Assembly: GCF_026891095.1 (NCBI RefSeq)
Contig: NZ_JAPTNL010000001.1
Coordinates: 186,001-250,000 of the forward strand
DNA length: 64,000 bases
Direction: 5' to 3'
Source of the DNA: Roseovarius salincola
GTDB taxonomy: Bacteria > Pseudomonadota > Alphaproteobacteria > Rhodobacterales > Rhodobacteraceae
The stretch's first letter is position 1, and each line of letters begins with the position of its first letter. Made by a program: the position numbers and the translations under genes. A model generated the notes under the pieces. The model made no database searches, was not told the DNA's origin, and saw only the letters and a list, made by a program, of their open reading frames with translations. This document shows positions 39,574 to 48,918 of the stretch, piece after piece.

Positions 39574-40269
39574 GAAGTTCCCTCAAAGACGATTGTGTCG
39601 AAAACCCGACAGCGTGTTGCGATTCGGTCGCCACTGTTTCCGATTCGTGGCTGGTCGGCGGAATCGGGGCGAATTGGTGCCATGCCGGAACGCTGTTTCA
39701 GGGGGTGACACCGGAATGACCACATTTCTGCCATTTTCCCCGTGTTCGTAAATTGGAAACAAAATTCGGGTTTCCGTTAACCGTTAACTTGCAGGTTATC
39801 GGGCAAGAACACTGATTTTATTGAGGTATGAAGGTGCAGGGATTGTCGTCAAAACAGAAACGATGATACGGCTTTATCTGTCGGTTTTCAGACAAAAGCC
39901 GTGGTTTCGTCGGTTTGGGGACAATTTGTTGTCGGGTTTCCGACAAATTTCACTTTTTTGAACGCATCGCTCTGGCTACAAGAAGTTAAGCCCAACTGGG
40001 GGGCGATGTTTGCTGGTCAAGGGGGCGACCGCACAAGGTCCATGTCGCAAGACGTGGGGGTGTGTGATCGTCGGGCCGCGCCGGACGAGTGCATGGGATG
40101 CGGCAGAAGCTGTGTCCTGCTGGCGTGTAAACTGCCAACACCTCCTCTTAGCGAACTCAGGGTCATCGTGCCGGTCGTCGTCATGCTGCAGCGTCGCCTG
40201 ACGGTCGGGATGAAGAAGGTGTAGCGGCTTGCCTCTCTGTGATGTCGGCCCGCGTAAAGGAGTATGACT
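39574..40269. other. Long leader region upstream of the RTX/Hint gene
   Basis: About 700 bp without a convincing gene; a 107-codon frame (39901-40224) has no family resemblance or ribosome site. Two similar hairpins are present: GCTTT...AAAGC with TCTG/CAGA inside (39871-39899), and TGTCGG-GTTT-CCGACA (39930-39945) with AATTTG flanks. Both share the motif TGTCGGnTTTCnGACA. GTTAACCGTTAAC lies near 39776-39788. Likely control region for the RTX gene. Confidence 0.6.
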
Positions 40270-43200
40270 ATGACCTATTTGTTCGATCCCAAGAGCTCTG
40301 TGATCTGGGGCCGCATGTACGATGACACGAACGCGGACAACACGGAAATCAACGACGCTGGCGGGTTCGAGCCGGGCATAGAAGGGCAGCTTATCACGCT
40401 GTTGGACGCACATGGCAATGTGAAGGCCACCACGACTACGGATGCGAACGGGGAGTATCAGTTCACAGGCCTTCCCGCAGGCACCTATACAGTCCAGTTC
40501 CCCACGGCGATTGGCGACAAGACGCTGGTGGAAAAGGATGTCGGCGATTTCGGCACCGACAGCGACGGGGACCAGGCGACGGGCAGGACGGATGAGATTC
40601 ACCTTGGCAAGGACCAGACGCTTGGCGAAATCGACGCGGGCTATCGTGCGGGCCAGAACCTTGATGGTGTCGTGTCCGGCGACGAGACCGCGAACCTGAT
40701 CGACGCGGCATACATGGGCGACCCCGAAGGCGACATGATCGACGCGGGTGACGCGATCCAGCCGGACGCGGGGCCTGACGACGATGTGGTCGACGCGCTT
40801 GGCGGCAATGACACCGTGCTGGCGGGCGCGGGCGATGACACGATCTTCGGCGGCGCGGGCAACGATTCCATCGATGGCGGCGCGGGCAATGACCTTATCT
40901 ACGGCGATAGCGACCTTGCGGGCGGATCGGGCGGCGACACGGGCGAGATCGCGGTGGACCCGGTCGCGGGTGCGGATCAGACGCTGCTGGTCTGGGAGCT
41001 GTCCGATGTCTCGGTGGTGAACGCGCCTGGCAATGACAACCCGTTCCCCGACAACGTCTCGGGTGAGCATGACGTTGTCGGCTCGACCCTGAGCTTCAAT
41101 TCGGGTGCGGCGCCCACCGCGGTGGGGATCAATGACGGCGACAGCCGTTTCAACGATGGCGACGGCAGCCAGGATCTGTCTCAATCGGTGACGCTGAACG
41201 GCATTACGGGCCAGGCCGGTGACCGCCTGACTCCGGAATATGCCTATTCGCTGGAAAGCTCGACGGGTGATCTGGTGAACATCTATGCCGTCGAACTGGG
41301 CGGCAACGACCCCGTCGGCTTTGTTTCGGATGCGCCGATCGACACCAGCGAGACCTATACGTTCCTCGGGCGCACCGACACGACCCCCGATGTGAACTAC
41401 GCCAATCTGGCGAATGTCTATCTTGATGGCAGCGCGACGGACACTGGCGACGGCGACAATGGCGTTGCCGGAGATGACACGCTGCTGGGTGGCGATGGCA
41501 ACGACACGATTTTCGGCGAGGGTGGCAACGATTCCATCGAGGGCGGCGCGGGCGATGATGTGCTCTATGGCGACGGCGACGGATCGCTGCAGGGCGGCAA
41601 CCCGGTCAACCTTCTGGTCAACGGATCATTCGAGGATGTGACGGGGCTTGCGACCGATCCGTTCGGCTTTGTCGGGACCGGGTCGATCCCCGGCTGGACG
41701 ACCGCTGACCCGAACGCGCGGATCGAGGTCTACAACGTCAATCCCGAGCTTGATCCGGCGGCCAGCGACGGTCTGAATGCGCTTGACCTCGAGGGTTCGC
41801 CCGGCAACATCCGGATCGGTCAGGACGTGCAGAACCTGGTCGATGGGGAAAGCTACGCGTTGCGCTTCGACGTGACGGACAGCCCCAACCTGACTTCGAT
41901 CGATGGGCCGGAGGAGAACGTGGTGGACGTGTTCTTCGGCGGCGAGTTGATCGCGACCATCGACCCGAGCAATATCGACGAGGCCGAGTTCGAGACGATC
42001 CAGTTGACTGTTGAGGCGGGATCGGGCGACGGCAGCGACCGTCTGGAATTCCAGGGCCGCGGCGTCGAGGACAGCATCGGCGTGGGGCTGGACAATGTGC
42101 AGCTTGTGCCGACGACGCCGGCGGGTTTCGCCGCGGCGCTGAGCGCGGACGGAGGCGACGATACCATCGACGGCGGTGAGGGCAACGACACGATCTTTGG
42201 CGGGGCGGGCGACGATTCCATCGACGGCGGCGCGGGCGATGATGTGCTCTATGGCGACGGCGACGGATCGCTGCAGGGCGGCAACCCGGTCAACCTTCTG
42301 GTCAACGGATCATTCGAGGATGTGACGGGGCTTGCGACCGATCCGTTCGGCTTTGTCGGGACCGGGTCGATCCCCGGCTGGACGACCGCCGACCCGAACG
42401 CGCGGATCGAGGTCTACAACGTCAATCCCGAGCTTGATCCGGCGGCCAGCGACGGTCTGAATGCGCTTGACCTCGAGGGTTCGCCCGGCAACATCCGGAT
42501 CGGTCAGGACGTGCAGAACCTGGTCGATGGGGAAAGCTACGCGTTGCGCTTCGACGTGACGGACAGCCCCAACCTGACTTCGATCGATGGGCCGGACGAG
42601 AACGTGGTGGACGTGTTCTTCGGCGGCGAGTTGATCGCGACCATCGACCCGAGCAATATCGACGAGGCCGAGTTCGAGACGATCCAGTTGACTGTTGAGG
42701 CGGGATCGGGCGACGGCAGCGACCGTCTGGAATTCCAGGGCCGCGGCGTCGAGGACAGCATCGGCGTGGGGCTGGACAATGTGCAGCTGCTGGCGCTGAC
42801 CCCGGCGGGCGTTCCCTCTGAACTCGTGACGGGCGAGGGTGACGACACCATCGACGGCGGTCTCGGGGCCGACACGATGTACGGCGAGGGTGGTAACGAT
42901 ACCTTCGTGATCTCCAACCCCGGCGAAGCGGGCGGCGATGTGGTCATCGGCGGCAACGGCCCCGACGAAACGCTCGACAATGACGTGCTGGATCTGCGTG
43001 GCCTTGGCCAGGTGGAGATCGACGACATGGAAGATCCCACCGATGAAGGCGCCCGCATGGGCACGGTGACGGTCGTCTCCACTGGTGAGACGCTGACCTT
43101 CAGCCAGATCGAAACCATCCTGACCGATCCCCAGGGCGACGGGGTCGTGGACGGGGCCGAGGCGGGCGAAGCCATGCCCGTGGGCTATTCGGATGCACAG

Positions 43201-46200
43201 GGCGACCTGATCACTGAAGGCGACGACACGATTTTCGGCAATGGTGGTGATGACACGATTGACGCAGGCGGCGGCGACGATTCGGTTTCGGGCGGCGACG
43301 GTGATGATCTTGTCGATGGCGGTTTTGGCAATGACACCATAAGCGGTGACGACGGCAATGACGATCTGAGCGGCAACTTCGGCGATGATCAAATCTTAGG
43401 CGGCGCCGGCAACGACCAGCTGGACGGGGGCGAAGGGAACGATACTCTTTCCGGTGGCCTCGATGACGACATCCTCTTCGGCGATGCAGGCAATGACAGC
43501 CTTTCGGGCGACGAGGGCGATGACGTGATCCTTGGCGGCGACGGCGACGACACGCTGCTGGGCGGCGAGGGCGCGGACACGCTGGCCGGCGGCGAGGGCG
43601 CGGATTCGCTGGATGGCGGCGACGGCGATGACGACATCGCGGTTGGCGGCGAGGACACGGCGACGGGCGGCGCGGGTGACGATGTGTTCACCATCGACGC
43701 CAGCGATCCGGCGACGGATATCGATGTGACCATCGATGGCGGTTCGGACGGCACCGACGGCAACCCCGCCGGCCCCGAGAATGGCGACGAGGGCGACGTT
43801 CTGGACCTTGGCGACCAGAGCGCACCGCTGGAGGTCGTGTTCGGCACCGACCCGGAATCCGGCACGGTTGACGGTCTGGACGCCGACGACACCCCGGATG
43901 TGACGTTTGAGGAGATCGAGAAGGTCTTGACCGGATCTGGCGACGACACGATCGACGGCAGCAACGCGACCGGGCCTCTGGACGTGGATGCGGGTGCGGG
44001 CGACGACGTGGTCGATGGCGGCGATGGCGATGACAGACTTGTTGGCGGCGATGGCGATGACAGCCTGAGCGGCGGCGCGGGCAATGACACGCTGGAAGGC
44101 GGCGCGGGCAGCGACACGCTGGAAGGCGGCGAGGGCGCGGACGTGCTGGAGGGTGGCGATAACGACGACACCTTCGTTCTGGGCGTGGGCGATGTTGCGA
44201 GTGGTGGCGACGGTGACGACGTGTTCACCGTGGATCCGAGCCTGACCGAAGGTTCCGGCCCGATCACCGTGACCGGCGGCGAGGCCGACGAGGGCGGTGC
44301 GGACACCACCAACGACAACTATCCCGGTTCGGGCCTGCCCAATGGCGATATCCTGGACCTGCGCGGCCTCGAGATCACCGACTTCTCGCCCACGGGCGGG
44401 GATCCGGCCTCGGAAAGCGGGTCGATCACCTATCTCGATGACAATGGCGATCCGGTGACGGTGAACTATACCGAGATCGAGGCGGTGCTGTTCGACCCGA
44501 TGGCCGACGGTGTTGTCGACGGCGAGGAGACCGGCGAGGATATGGGGGTCGGCTATGATGACTCCAACCCGCCGACCGATGGCGGCGGCGACATGATCAC
44601 CGATGGCGATGACGTGATCGAGGGCAATGGCGGCGACGACACGATTGATGGCGGTGCGGGCGATGACCTGATCGACGGCGGCGCGGATGACGATGTGATC
44701 GAAGGCGGCGACGGCGACGACACGCTTCTGGGCGGCGATGGCAGCGACACGCTGGCCGGCGGCGAGGGCGCGGATGAGTTGGATGGCGGCGACGGCGATG
44801 ACGATATCGCGGTTGGCGGCGAGGACACGGCGACGGGCGGCGCGGGTGACGATGTGTTCACCATTGATCCGACCGATCCGGCGACGGATATCGATGTGAC
44901 CATCGATGGCGGTTCGGACGGCACCGACGGCAACCCCGCCGGCCCCGAGAATGGCGACGAGGGCGACGTTCTGGACCTTGGCGACCAGAGCGCACCGCTG
45001 GAGGTTGTCTTCGGCACCGACCCGGAATCGGGCACGGTGGACGGTCTGGACGCCGACGACACCCCGGATGTGACGTTTGAGGAGATCGAGAAGGTCTTGA
45101 CCGGATCGGGCGACGACACGATCGACGGCAGCAACGCGACCGGGCCGATCGATGTCGATACCGGCGCGGGCGACGACTCGGTTGTGGGTGGTGAGGGCGA
45201 TGACGTGATCAGCACCGGGCCGGGTAATGACACGGTCATTTCCGGCGACGGTTCGGACACGGTTGATGGGGGCGATGGTGACAATTTCATCGACACGTCG
45301 TCCACAGCGCCCGTGCCTCTGCCTGACGATGGCTTCCCCGGTTACGGGCCGGTTCCGGCCATCCCCGCGGATGGCGATCCTGATGATGACCGTGATTTCG
45401 TCACCGCGGGGTCGGGCAATGACACGATCATCACCGGCGACGACAACGACACGATCGATGCGGGCGATGGCGACAATCTGATCGACGCCGGGATCGATGA
45501 CGACGACATCACCACCGGTGACGGCAACGACACCATCGTCGGTGGCGAGGGCAATGACACGATCACGTCCGGTGGCGGCGACGATCTTATCTATGGCGGG
45601 CTGGACCCGGCCGTGGTGCCGATCGACGGCACCGATATTCCCGATGCGCCGGACGGGGGCAGCTTTGGCCCCGACCCGGACGAGGATAACGGGCGCGATC
45701 TGATCTTTGCCGGTGCAGGCAATGACACGGTGTTCGGCCAGGATGACGACGACACGATCTATGGCGGCGACGGCGATGACTCGCTTGACGGCGGTGTCGA
45801 TGACGACCTGATCTTCGGCGAGTCTGGTGACGACACGATCATCGGCGGGCAGGGCGCGGATACGCTTTCTGGTGGTGCGGGTTCGGATGTCTTCGTCATC
45901 GAAAATCGTGAGGATGCCTTCGGCGATGAAATCGATGGCGGCACCGAGGATGGCGATGGCGATCCGACGACCGATAACGAGTTCGACGAACTTGACCTGC
46001 GGGGTCTGGGACGGTTCGAGATCGTTCAGAGCGACGGCACCACGCCGCTTGACCTGACCACGCCGAACGACCCGGACGGCAACAGCTATAGCGGTCAGGT
46101 CAATTTCCTCGATGCCAGCGGCAACGTGGAGGGTGTGCTCACGTTCACCGAGATCGAGAACATCGTTCCCTGCTTTACGCTGGGCACCGTCATCGCGACG

Positions 46201-46752
46201 CCCAAGGGCGAGCGGCTGGTCGAGGATCTGAAGGTCGGGGACCGGATCATCACCCGCGACAACGGTATCCAGGAGATCCGTTGGCTGGGACGGCGCGATC
46301 TTAAGGGGCGTGAGCTGCTGCAGGCGCCGCACCTGAAGCCGGTACTGGTGCGTGCGGGATCGCTGGGCAATGGTCTGCCGGAACGCGACATGGTCGTGAG
46401 CCCGAACCACCGCGTGCTGATCAACAACGACCGCACCGCGCTTTATTTCGAAGAGCGCGAGGTGCTGGCCGCGGCCAAGCATCTGACCGGGCTCGAGGGC
46501 GTCGATGCGGTCGAGGCGAGCGGGGTGAGCTATATCCACTTCATGTTCGACAATCACGAGGTGGTCCTGTCGAACGGCGCCTGGACGGAGAGCTTCCAGC
46601 CCGGCGAGCAGACGATGGATGGCATGGGCCAGCCGCAGCGGGACGAGATCTTTGAATTGTTCCCGGAACTGCGCGAGGCTGAGGGCCTGAACGCCTATCA
46701 GTCGGCCCGCCGCTCGCTCAAGAAGCACGAGGCGCGCCTCTTGGTGAAATAA
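40270..46752 (+). CDS. Giant RTX calcium-binding protein with C-terminal Hint domain
   Basis: 2160 residues, very Asp/Gly-rich. Residues about 1-125 look like an SdrD B / Cna-B-type domain (DANGEYQFTGLPAGTYTVQF). Then come many GGxGxDxUx nonapeptide repeats that bind calcium. Two nearly identical 228-residue modules follow (LVNGSFEDV..., DUF642-like, about residues 427-840), then two copies of a 145-residue RTX module. The C-terminus (about 1965-2110) is a Hint/intein-like domain starting VPCFTLGTVIATPKGE, with its cysteine nucleophile near residue 1968. It is probably secreted by type I secretion; no transporter is adjacent. I chose the second ATG, 8 bp after AGGAG. Confidence 0.88.
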   Translation: MTYLFDPKSSVIWGRMYDDTNADNTEINDAGGFEPGIEGQLITLLDAHGNVKATTTTDANGEYQFTGLPAGTYTVQFPTAIGDKTLVEKDVGDFGTDSDGDQATGRTDEIHLGKDQTLGEIDAGYRAGQNLDGVVSGDETANLIDAAYMGDPEGDMIDAGDAIQPDAGPDDDVVDALGGNDTVLAGAGDDTIFGGAGNDSIDGGAGNDLIYGDSDLAGGSGGDTGEIAVDPVAGADQTLLVWELSDVSVVNAPGNDNPFPDNVSGEHDVVGSTLSFNSGAAPTAVGINDGDSRFNDGDGSQDLSQSVTLNGITGQAGDRLTPEYAYSLESSTGDLVNIYAVELGGNDPVGFVSDAPIDTSETYTFLGRTDTTPDVNYANLANVYLDGSATDTGDGDNGVAGDDTLLGGDGNDTIFGEGGNDSIEGGAGDDVLYGDGDGSLQGGNPVNLLVNGSFEDVTGLATDPFGFVGTGSIPGWTTADPNARIEVYNVNPELDPAASDGLNALDLEGSPGNIRIGQDVQNLVDGESYALRFDVTDSPNLTSIDGPEENVVDVFFGGELIATIDPSNIDEAEFETIQLTVEAGSGDGSDRLEFQGRGVEDSIGVGLDNVQLVPTTPAGFAAALSADGGDDTIDGGEGNDTIFGGAGDDSIDGGAGDDVLYGDGDGSLQGGNPVNLLVNGSFEDVTGLATDPFGFVGTGSIPGWTTADPNARIEVYNVNPELDPAASDGLNALDLEGSPGNIRIGQDVQNLVDGESYALRFDVTDSPNLTSIDGPDENVVDVFFGGELIATIDPSNIDEAEFETIQLTVEAGSGDGSDRLEFQGRGVEDSIGVGLDNVQLLALTPAGVPSELVTGEGDDTIDGGLGADTMYGEGGNDTFVISNPGEAGGDVVIGGNGPDETLDNDVLDLRGLGQVEIDDMEDPTDEGARMGTVTVVSTGETLTFSQIETILTDPQGDGVVDGAEAGEAMPVGYSDAQGDLITEGDDTIFGNGGDDTIDAGGGDDSVSGGDGDDLVDGGFGNDTISGDDGNDDLSGNFGDDQILGGAGNDQLDGGEGNDTLSGGLDDDILFGDAGNDSLSGDEGDDVILGGDGDDTLLGGEGADTLAGGEGADSLDGGDGDDDIAVGGEDTATGGAGDDVFTIDASDPATDIDVTIDGGSDGTDGNPAGPENGDEGDVLDLGDQSAPLEVVFGTDPESGTVDGLDADDTPDVTFEEIEKVLTGSGDDTIDGSNATGPLDVDAGAGDDVVDGGDGDDRLVGGDGDDSLSGGAGNDTLEGGAGSDTLEGGEGADVLEGGDNDDTFVLGVGDVASGGDGDDVFTVDPSLTEGSGPITVTGGEADEGGADTTNDNYPGSGLPNGDILDLRGLEITDFSPTGGDPASESGSITYLDDNGDPVTVNYTEIEAVLFDPMADGVVDGEETGEDMGVGYDDSNPPTDGGGDMITDGDDVIEGNGGDDTIDGGAGDDLIDGGADDDVIEGGDGDDTLLGGDGSDTLAGGEGADELDGGDGDDDIAVGGEDTATGGAGDDVFTIDPTDPATDIDVTIDGGSDGTDGNPAGPENGDEGDVLDLGDQSAPLEVVFGTDPESGTVDGLDADDTPDVTFEEIEKVLTGSGDDTIDGSNATGPIDVDTGAGDDSVVGGEGDDVISTGPGNDTVISGDGSDTVDGGDGDNFIDTSSTAPVPLPDDGFPGYGPVPAIPADGDPDDDRDFVTAGSGNDTIITGDDNDTIDAGDGDNLIDAGIDDDDITTGDGNDTIVGGEGNDTITSGGGDDLIYGGLDPAVVPIDGTDIPDAPDGGSFGPDPDEDNGRDLIFAGAGNDTVFGQDDDDTIYGGDGDDSLDGGVDDDLIFGESGDDTIIGGQGADTLSGGAGSDVFVIENREDAFGDEIDGGTEDGDGDPTTDNEFDELDLRGLGRFEIVQSDGTTPLDLTTPNDPDGNSYSGQVNFLDASGNVEGVLTFTEIENIVPCFTLGTVIATPKGERLVEDLKVGDRIITRDNGIQEIRWLGRRDLKGRELLQAPHLKPVLVRAGSLGNGLPERDMVVSPNHRVLINNDRTALYFEEREVLAAAKHLTGLEGVDAVEASGVSYIHFMFDNHEVVLSNGAWTESFQPGEQTMDGMGQPQRDEIFELFPELREAEGLNAYQSARRSLKKHEARLLVK
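41529..42790 (+). repeat. Direct duplication inside RTX gene, unit about 578 bp
   Basis: Bases 41529-42106 and 42213-42790 are nearly identical, offset by 684 bp (228 codons). I see only a few substitutions, such as GCTGACC/GCCGACC and GAGGAG/GACGAG. The unit encodes the LVNGSFEDV module. The match at DNA level implies a recent duplication or gene conversion. Confidence 0.92.
43541..45146 (+). repeat. Direct duplication inside RTX gene, unit about 436 bp
   Basis: Bases 43541-43976 and 44711-45146 match with offset 1170 bp (390 codons), including DDDIAVGGEDTATGGAG and the LDLGDQSAPLEVVFGTDP segment. A few substitutions separate the copies. The copies end at the same SNATGP residues. Confidence 0.9.
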
Positions 46753-46834
46753 GCGAATGCAGCCGACCGGCGCGCGCCCTCCGCGTGCCGGTCCTCGGGA
46801 ACGGGTTTAGGGGGCTGTCCCGCTTCCAGACGGG

Positions 46835-46865
46835 AACAATCCCGGCGTGTGCGCCGGGATTGTTT
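46835..46865 (+). terminator. Intrinsic terminator after RTX gene
   Basis: AACAATCCCGGCG and CGCCGGGATTGTT form a perfect 13-bp stem with a 4-nt loop, followed by short T-rich sequence (TTTCCGTTTATTG). It lies about 80 bp after the RTX stop. Confidence 0.85.
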
Positions 46866-47136
46866 CCGTTTATTGTATTTTGCGCCGCATGCACGCGCCC
46901 GGGAGAGGGCAGGTATGGTGCTTTGGTGTTCGGAGAAGCGCCATGTCGTTCATTCCGTGCGGTGTATGATTTTCAGCGCTTGTGCGCACTGCCTGCAAAC
47001 CGCTGCTTTCGCGTGCGCCTGATATGGTCGCAAATTTCTGATAAGATATTGAGATATATGAATTATGGGAGGCGCAGAGGACCTTGAAAACGGCCATGAG
47101 GTGCTGATTTTACTGATGCAGGGTGCCCCGCGCAAA
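46866..47136. other. Gene-free stretch before the decayed region
   Basis: 270 bp with lower GC than neighbours near 47030-47070. Short frames are present on both strands, but none has a ribosome site or family resemblance. It leads into the integrase and carbamate kinase remnants. Confidence 0.5.
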
Positions 47137-47343
47137 TCACCACTCGAATTCCGACATCCTCTGCATTGCTTCGCCAGCCAGGCGTTGCCGGTTCACGCCG
47201 CGCATGTAGCCCTCGCTGGTCATGGTCTGCCTGTGATCATGCACCGCCATGATGTGATACTGCGTGGCTCCTTGCAGGGCCATAAGCTCCCCGGCTGCCT
47301 TTCGGATGCCGTGCGGGCTGCGCCCTTCAAGACCGGCCTTTCT
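47137..47343 (-). pseudogene. Remnant of a tyrosine recombinase/integrase (C-terminal end)
   Basis: On the minus strand about 68 codons read KAGLEGRSPHGIRKAAGELM..., AVHDH and EGYMRGVNRQRL. This is the C-terminal catalytic part of a phage-type integrase, with the Arg in HGIR and the Tyr in EGY. There is no N-terminal or core-binding domain; the frame upstream is unrelated. It is a scar of an integrated element. Confidence 0.75.
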
Positions 47344-47438
47344 TGTCTGACGTCTGTGCCTCTGGGACGATGCCAATAATCTGTTGTGCATCAGCCCCGG
47401 CGTTGTCGTCGGCTATGCCGCAACACCCATTCCAACAC

Positions 47439-47650
47439 GTTTTGCGCAAGGCGGGTGCCTGCGTGATCTGTGCGGGCGGCGGGGGCATTCGCGTCGTCCG
47501 AGGCGCGGAAGGGCTGATGGAAGAGGTCGAGGCGCTGATCGAAAAGGACCGCATGTCAATTTGCCTGCCAGGGCGGCACCATGGCCGGCATAGGCAGTCT
47601 CCCGGATATCAGTGGGATCGTTGAAGGGAACGCCGGAACGCGGATGCGGA
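47439..47650 (+). pseudogene. arcC: Remnant of a carbamate kinase gene
   Basis: One frame reads CVICAGGGGIRVV... and VEALIEKD (47439-47549), the core nucleotide-binding part of carbamate kinase (CAGGGGIPVV...VDAVIDKD). A different frame at 47581-47640 reads AGIGSLPDISGIVEGNAGTR, the C-terminal signature of the same enzyme. The segment between is deleted and the frames disagree, so the gene is broken. It may relate to a lost arginine deiminase cluster. Confidence 0.7.
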
Positions 47651-47799
47651 TGCACCCGATACGGGAAATCGCTGCGGCTCGCATATCTGTCTAACGCAGA
47701 TCAGCGTGGATGGGTCGAAACAATGCCACTGTCGAGTCTGTTTGGAGCGGCCGTCTGGCAGATCCCGGTCGGGATGCTCCTTTGAAAAGGAATGAATAC

Positions 47800-48444
47800 A
47801 TGGCCAATCGTGGAAAGACGTTCTCAATTGCGATCATCGCAGCGACCTTCACAGTCGCAGGATGCACCTATGATGACGGGACTGCGAACAAGCCGGGAAC
47901 GGGCGTCGTGATCGGCGGTCTGACCGGCGCAGCAGCAGGAAAGATCATCGGGGACGACACCCGTGCGACGCTGATCGGTGGTGCGATAGGCGCCGCCGCC
48001 GGGGGCGCGATCGGAGCGCATATGGCCGCGCAGGAACGCGAATTGCGTCAATCCCTTGCCGGAACGGGCGCCGAGATCACCAATACCGGCGATGACCTGC
48101 GGGTCATCCTGCCTAACGGGGTGACGTTCCGGACTGACTCGTCGGTGGTCGACCCCGGGTTCCGCCCGGCCTTGCGGACGGTATCGGACAGCCTGCGACG
48201 ACATCCGGATTCGAACGTGCGGGTCGTAGGCCACACGGACAATGTCGGGACCGCCGCCTATAATCTCGAGCTTAGTCAGGAACGCGCGTTGGCGGTTGCG
48301 CGTGAGCTGATCGCGAATGGAACCAGCGCCGACCGAGTCGTGGTTGCCGGCCGTGGCTATTATGAACCAGTCGCGTCCAATGCCACCGCCGCAGGGCGCG
48401 CCGGGAACCGCCGGGTCGAGATCGTTATCACACCGTACAGCTGA
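47800..48444 (+). CDS. OmpA-domain outer-membrane lipoprotein
   Basis: A 214-residue lipoprotein: signal peptide with lipobox VAGC (cysteine about residue 22), then a glycine-zipper segment (GVVIGGLTGAAAGKIIGD..., GGAIGAAAGGAIGAH) and a C-terminal OmpA-like peptidoglycan-binding domain (VVGHTDNVGTAAYNLELSQ, RVEIVITPYS). It resembles YiaD-type proteins that link the outer membrane to the wall. The ATG at 47800 follows AAGGA; an in-frame ATG 90 bp upstream gives an unlikely N-terminus. It lies at the start of the accessory stress-like stretch. Confidence 0.88.
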   Translation: MANRGKTFSIAIIAATFTVAGCTYDDGTANKPGTGVVIGGLTGAAAGKIIGDDTRATLIGGAIGAAAGGAIGAHMAAQERELRQSLAGTGAEITNTGDDLRVILPNGVTFRTDSSVVDPGFRPALRTVSDSLRRHPDSNVRVVGHTDNVGTAAYNLELSQERALAVARELIANGTSADRVVVAGRGYYEPVASNATAAGRAGNRRVEIVITPYS

Positions 48445-48491
48445 CAGCGGATCGCCGAGGCCCGCTTGATACAGGCCGGGACGAACTGCGT

Positions 48492-48517
48492 GCCCGCCTC
48501 TTTTCCAGGAGGCGGGC
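48492..48517. terminator. Hairpin after OmpA lipoprotein gene
   Basis: GCCCGCCTC and GAGGCGGGC form a perfect 9-bp stem with an 8-nt loop, 47 bp after the stop. There is no T-run, so it is a weak terminator or an mRNA-stabilising hairpin. Confidence 0.6.
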
Positions 48518-48918
48518 GGCCGGTGTCAGACACATTTGCCCGGACACCAACCTGCAACAGCCGTGACTGAGCCGAACGGATTCAGGAGCAGTCTTGAGAG
48601 CCTCACGTCCCGCCATTCGCGGTTCTGCTCCGATCAGAGGGTCAGGTGACGGTTCGGTTTTCCGGGGCAATCCAGGTCCGATCAGGTGTTTCGATGGTTC
48701 TGACGAACCCGAACAGGATCACCCCGATGGATGCTGATCCCGCAACATCCGAAACCGCTGAAAAGATGAAAATCGTCAAGACGGCATGGGACGCTGCGCC
48801 CGCCGCTCGCCAAGAATGATGCTGAATGCAACCATGAACCCGGTGCGGCCAAGCGTGCGCCCGCATGACCCATGGGCAAGCCTTTGACGTTTCTCGTGCA
48901 GGCTGCCCGGGCGGCTGG
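48518..48918. other. Gene-free stretch; weak trace of a small membrane protein on minus strand
   Basis: 400 bp between two converging genes. A minus-strand frame (48642-48866) reads AVLTIFIFSAVSDVAGSA then SIGVILFGFV. This loosely resembles the DUF1328/YtjA small membrane protein pattern but is about six residues short of it. Not enough for a gene call. Confidence 0.35.

Noticed and set aside
39776-39788. CtrA-type site (GTTAACCGTTAAC)
   Set aside because: The two TTAA halves are 3 bp apart, not the 7 bp expected for CtrA.
39901-40224. 107-codon plus-strand frame before the RTX gene
   Set aside because: No ribosome site, no family resemblance, and it spans the hairpin region.
40840-46000. 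Short regular repeats resembling a CRISPR or minisatellite
   Set aside because: They encode RTX nonapeptides in frame; there are no unique spacers of constant length and no cas genes.
43396-46728. 1110-codon minus-strand frame in the RTX gene
   Set aside because: Antisense image of Asp/Gly repeats, giving an Ile/Val/Arg-rich low-complexity translation.
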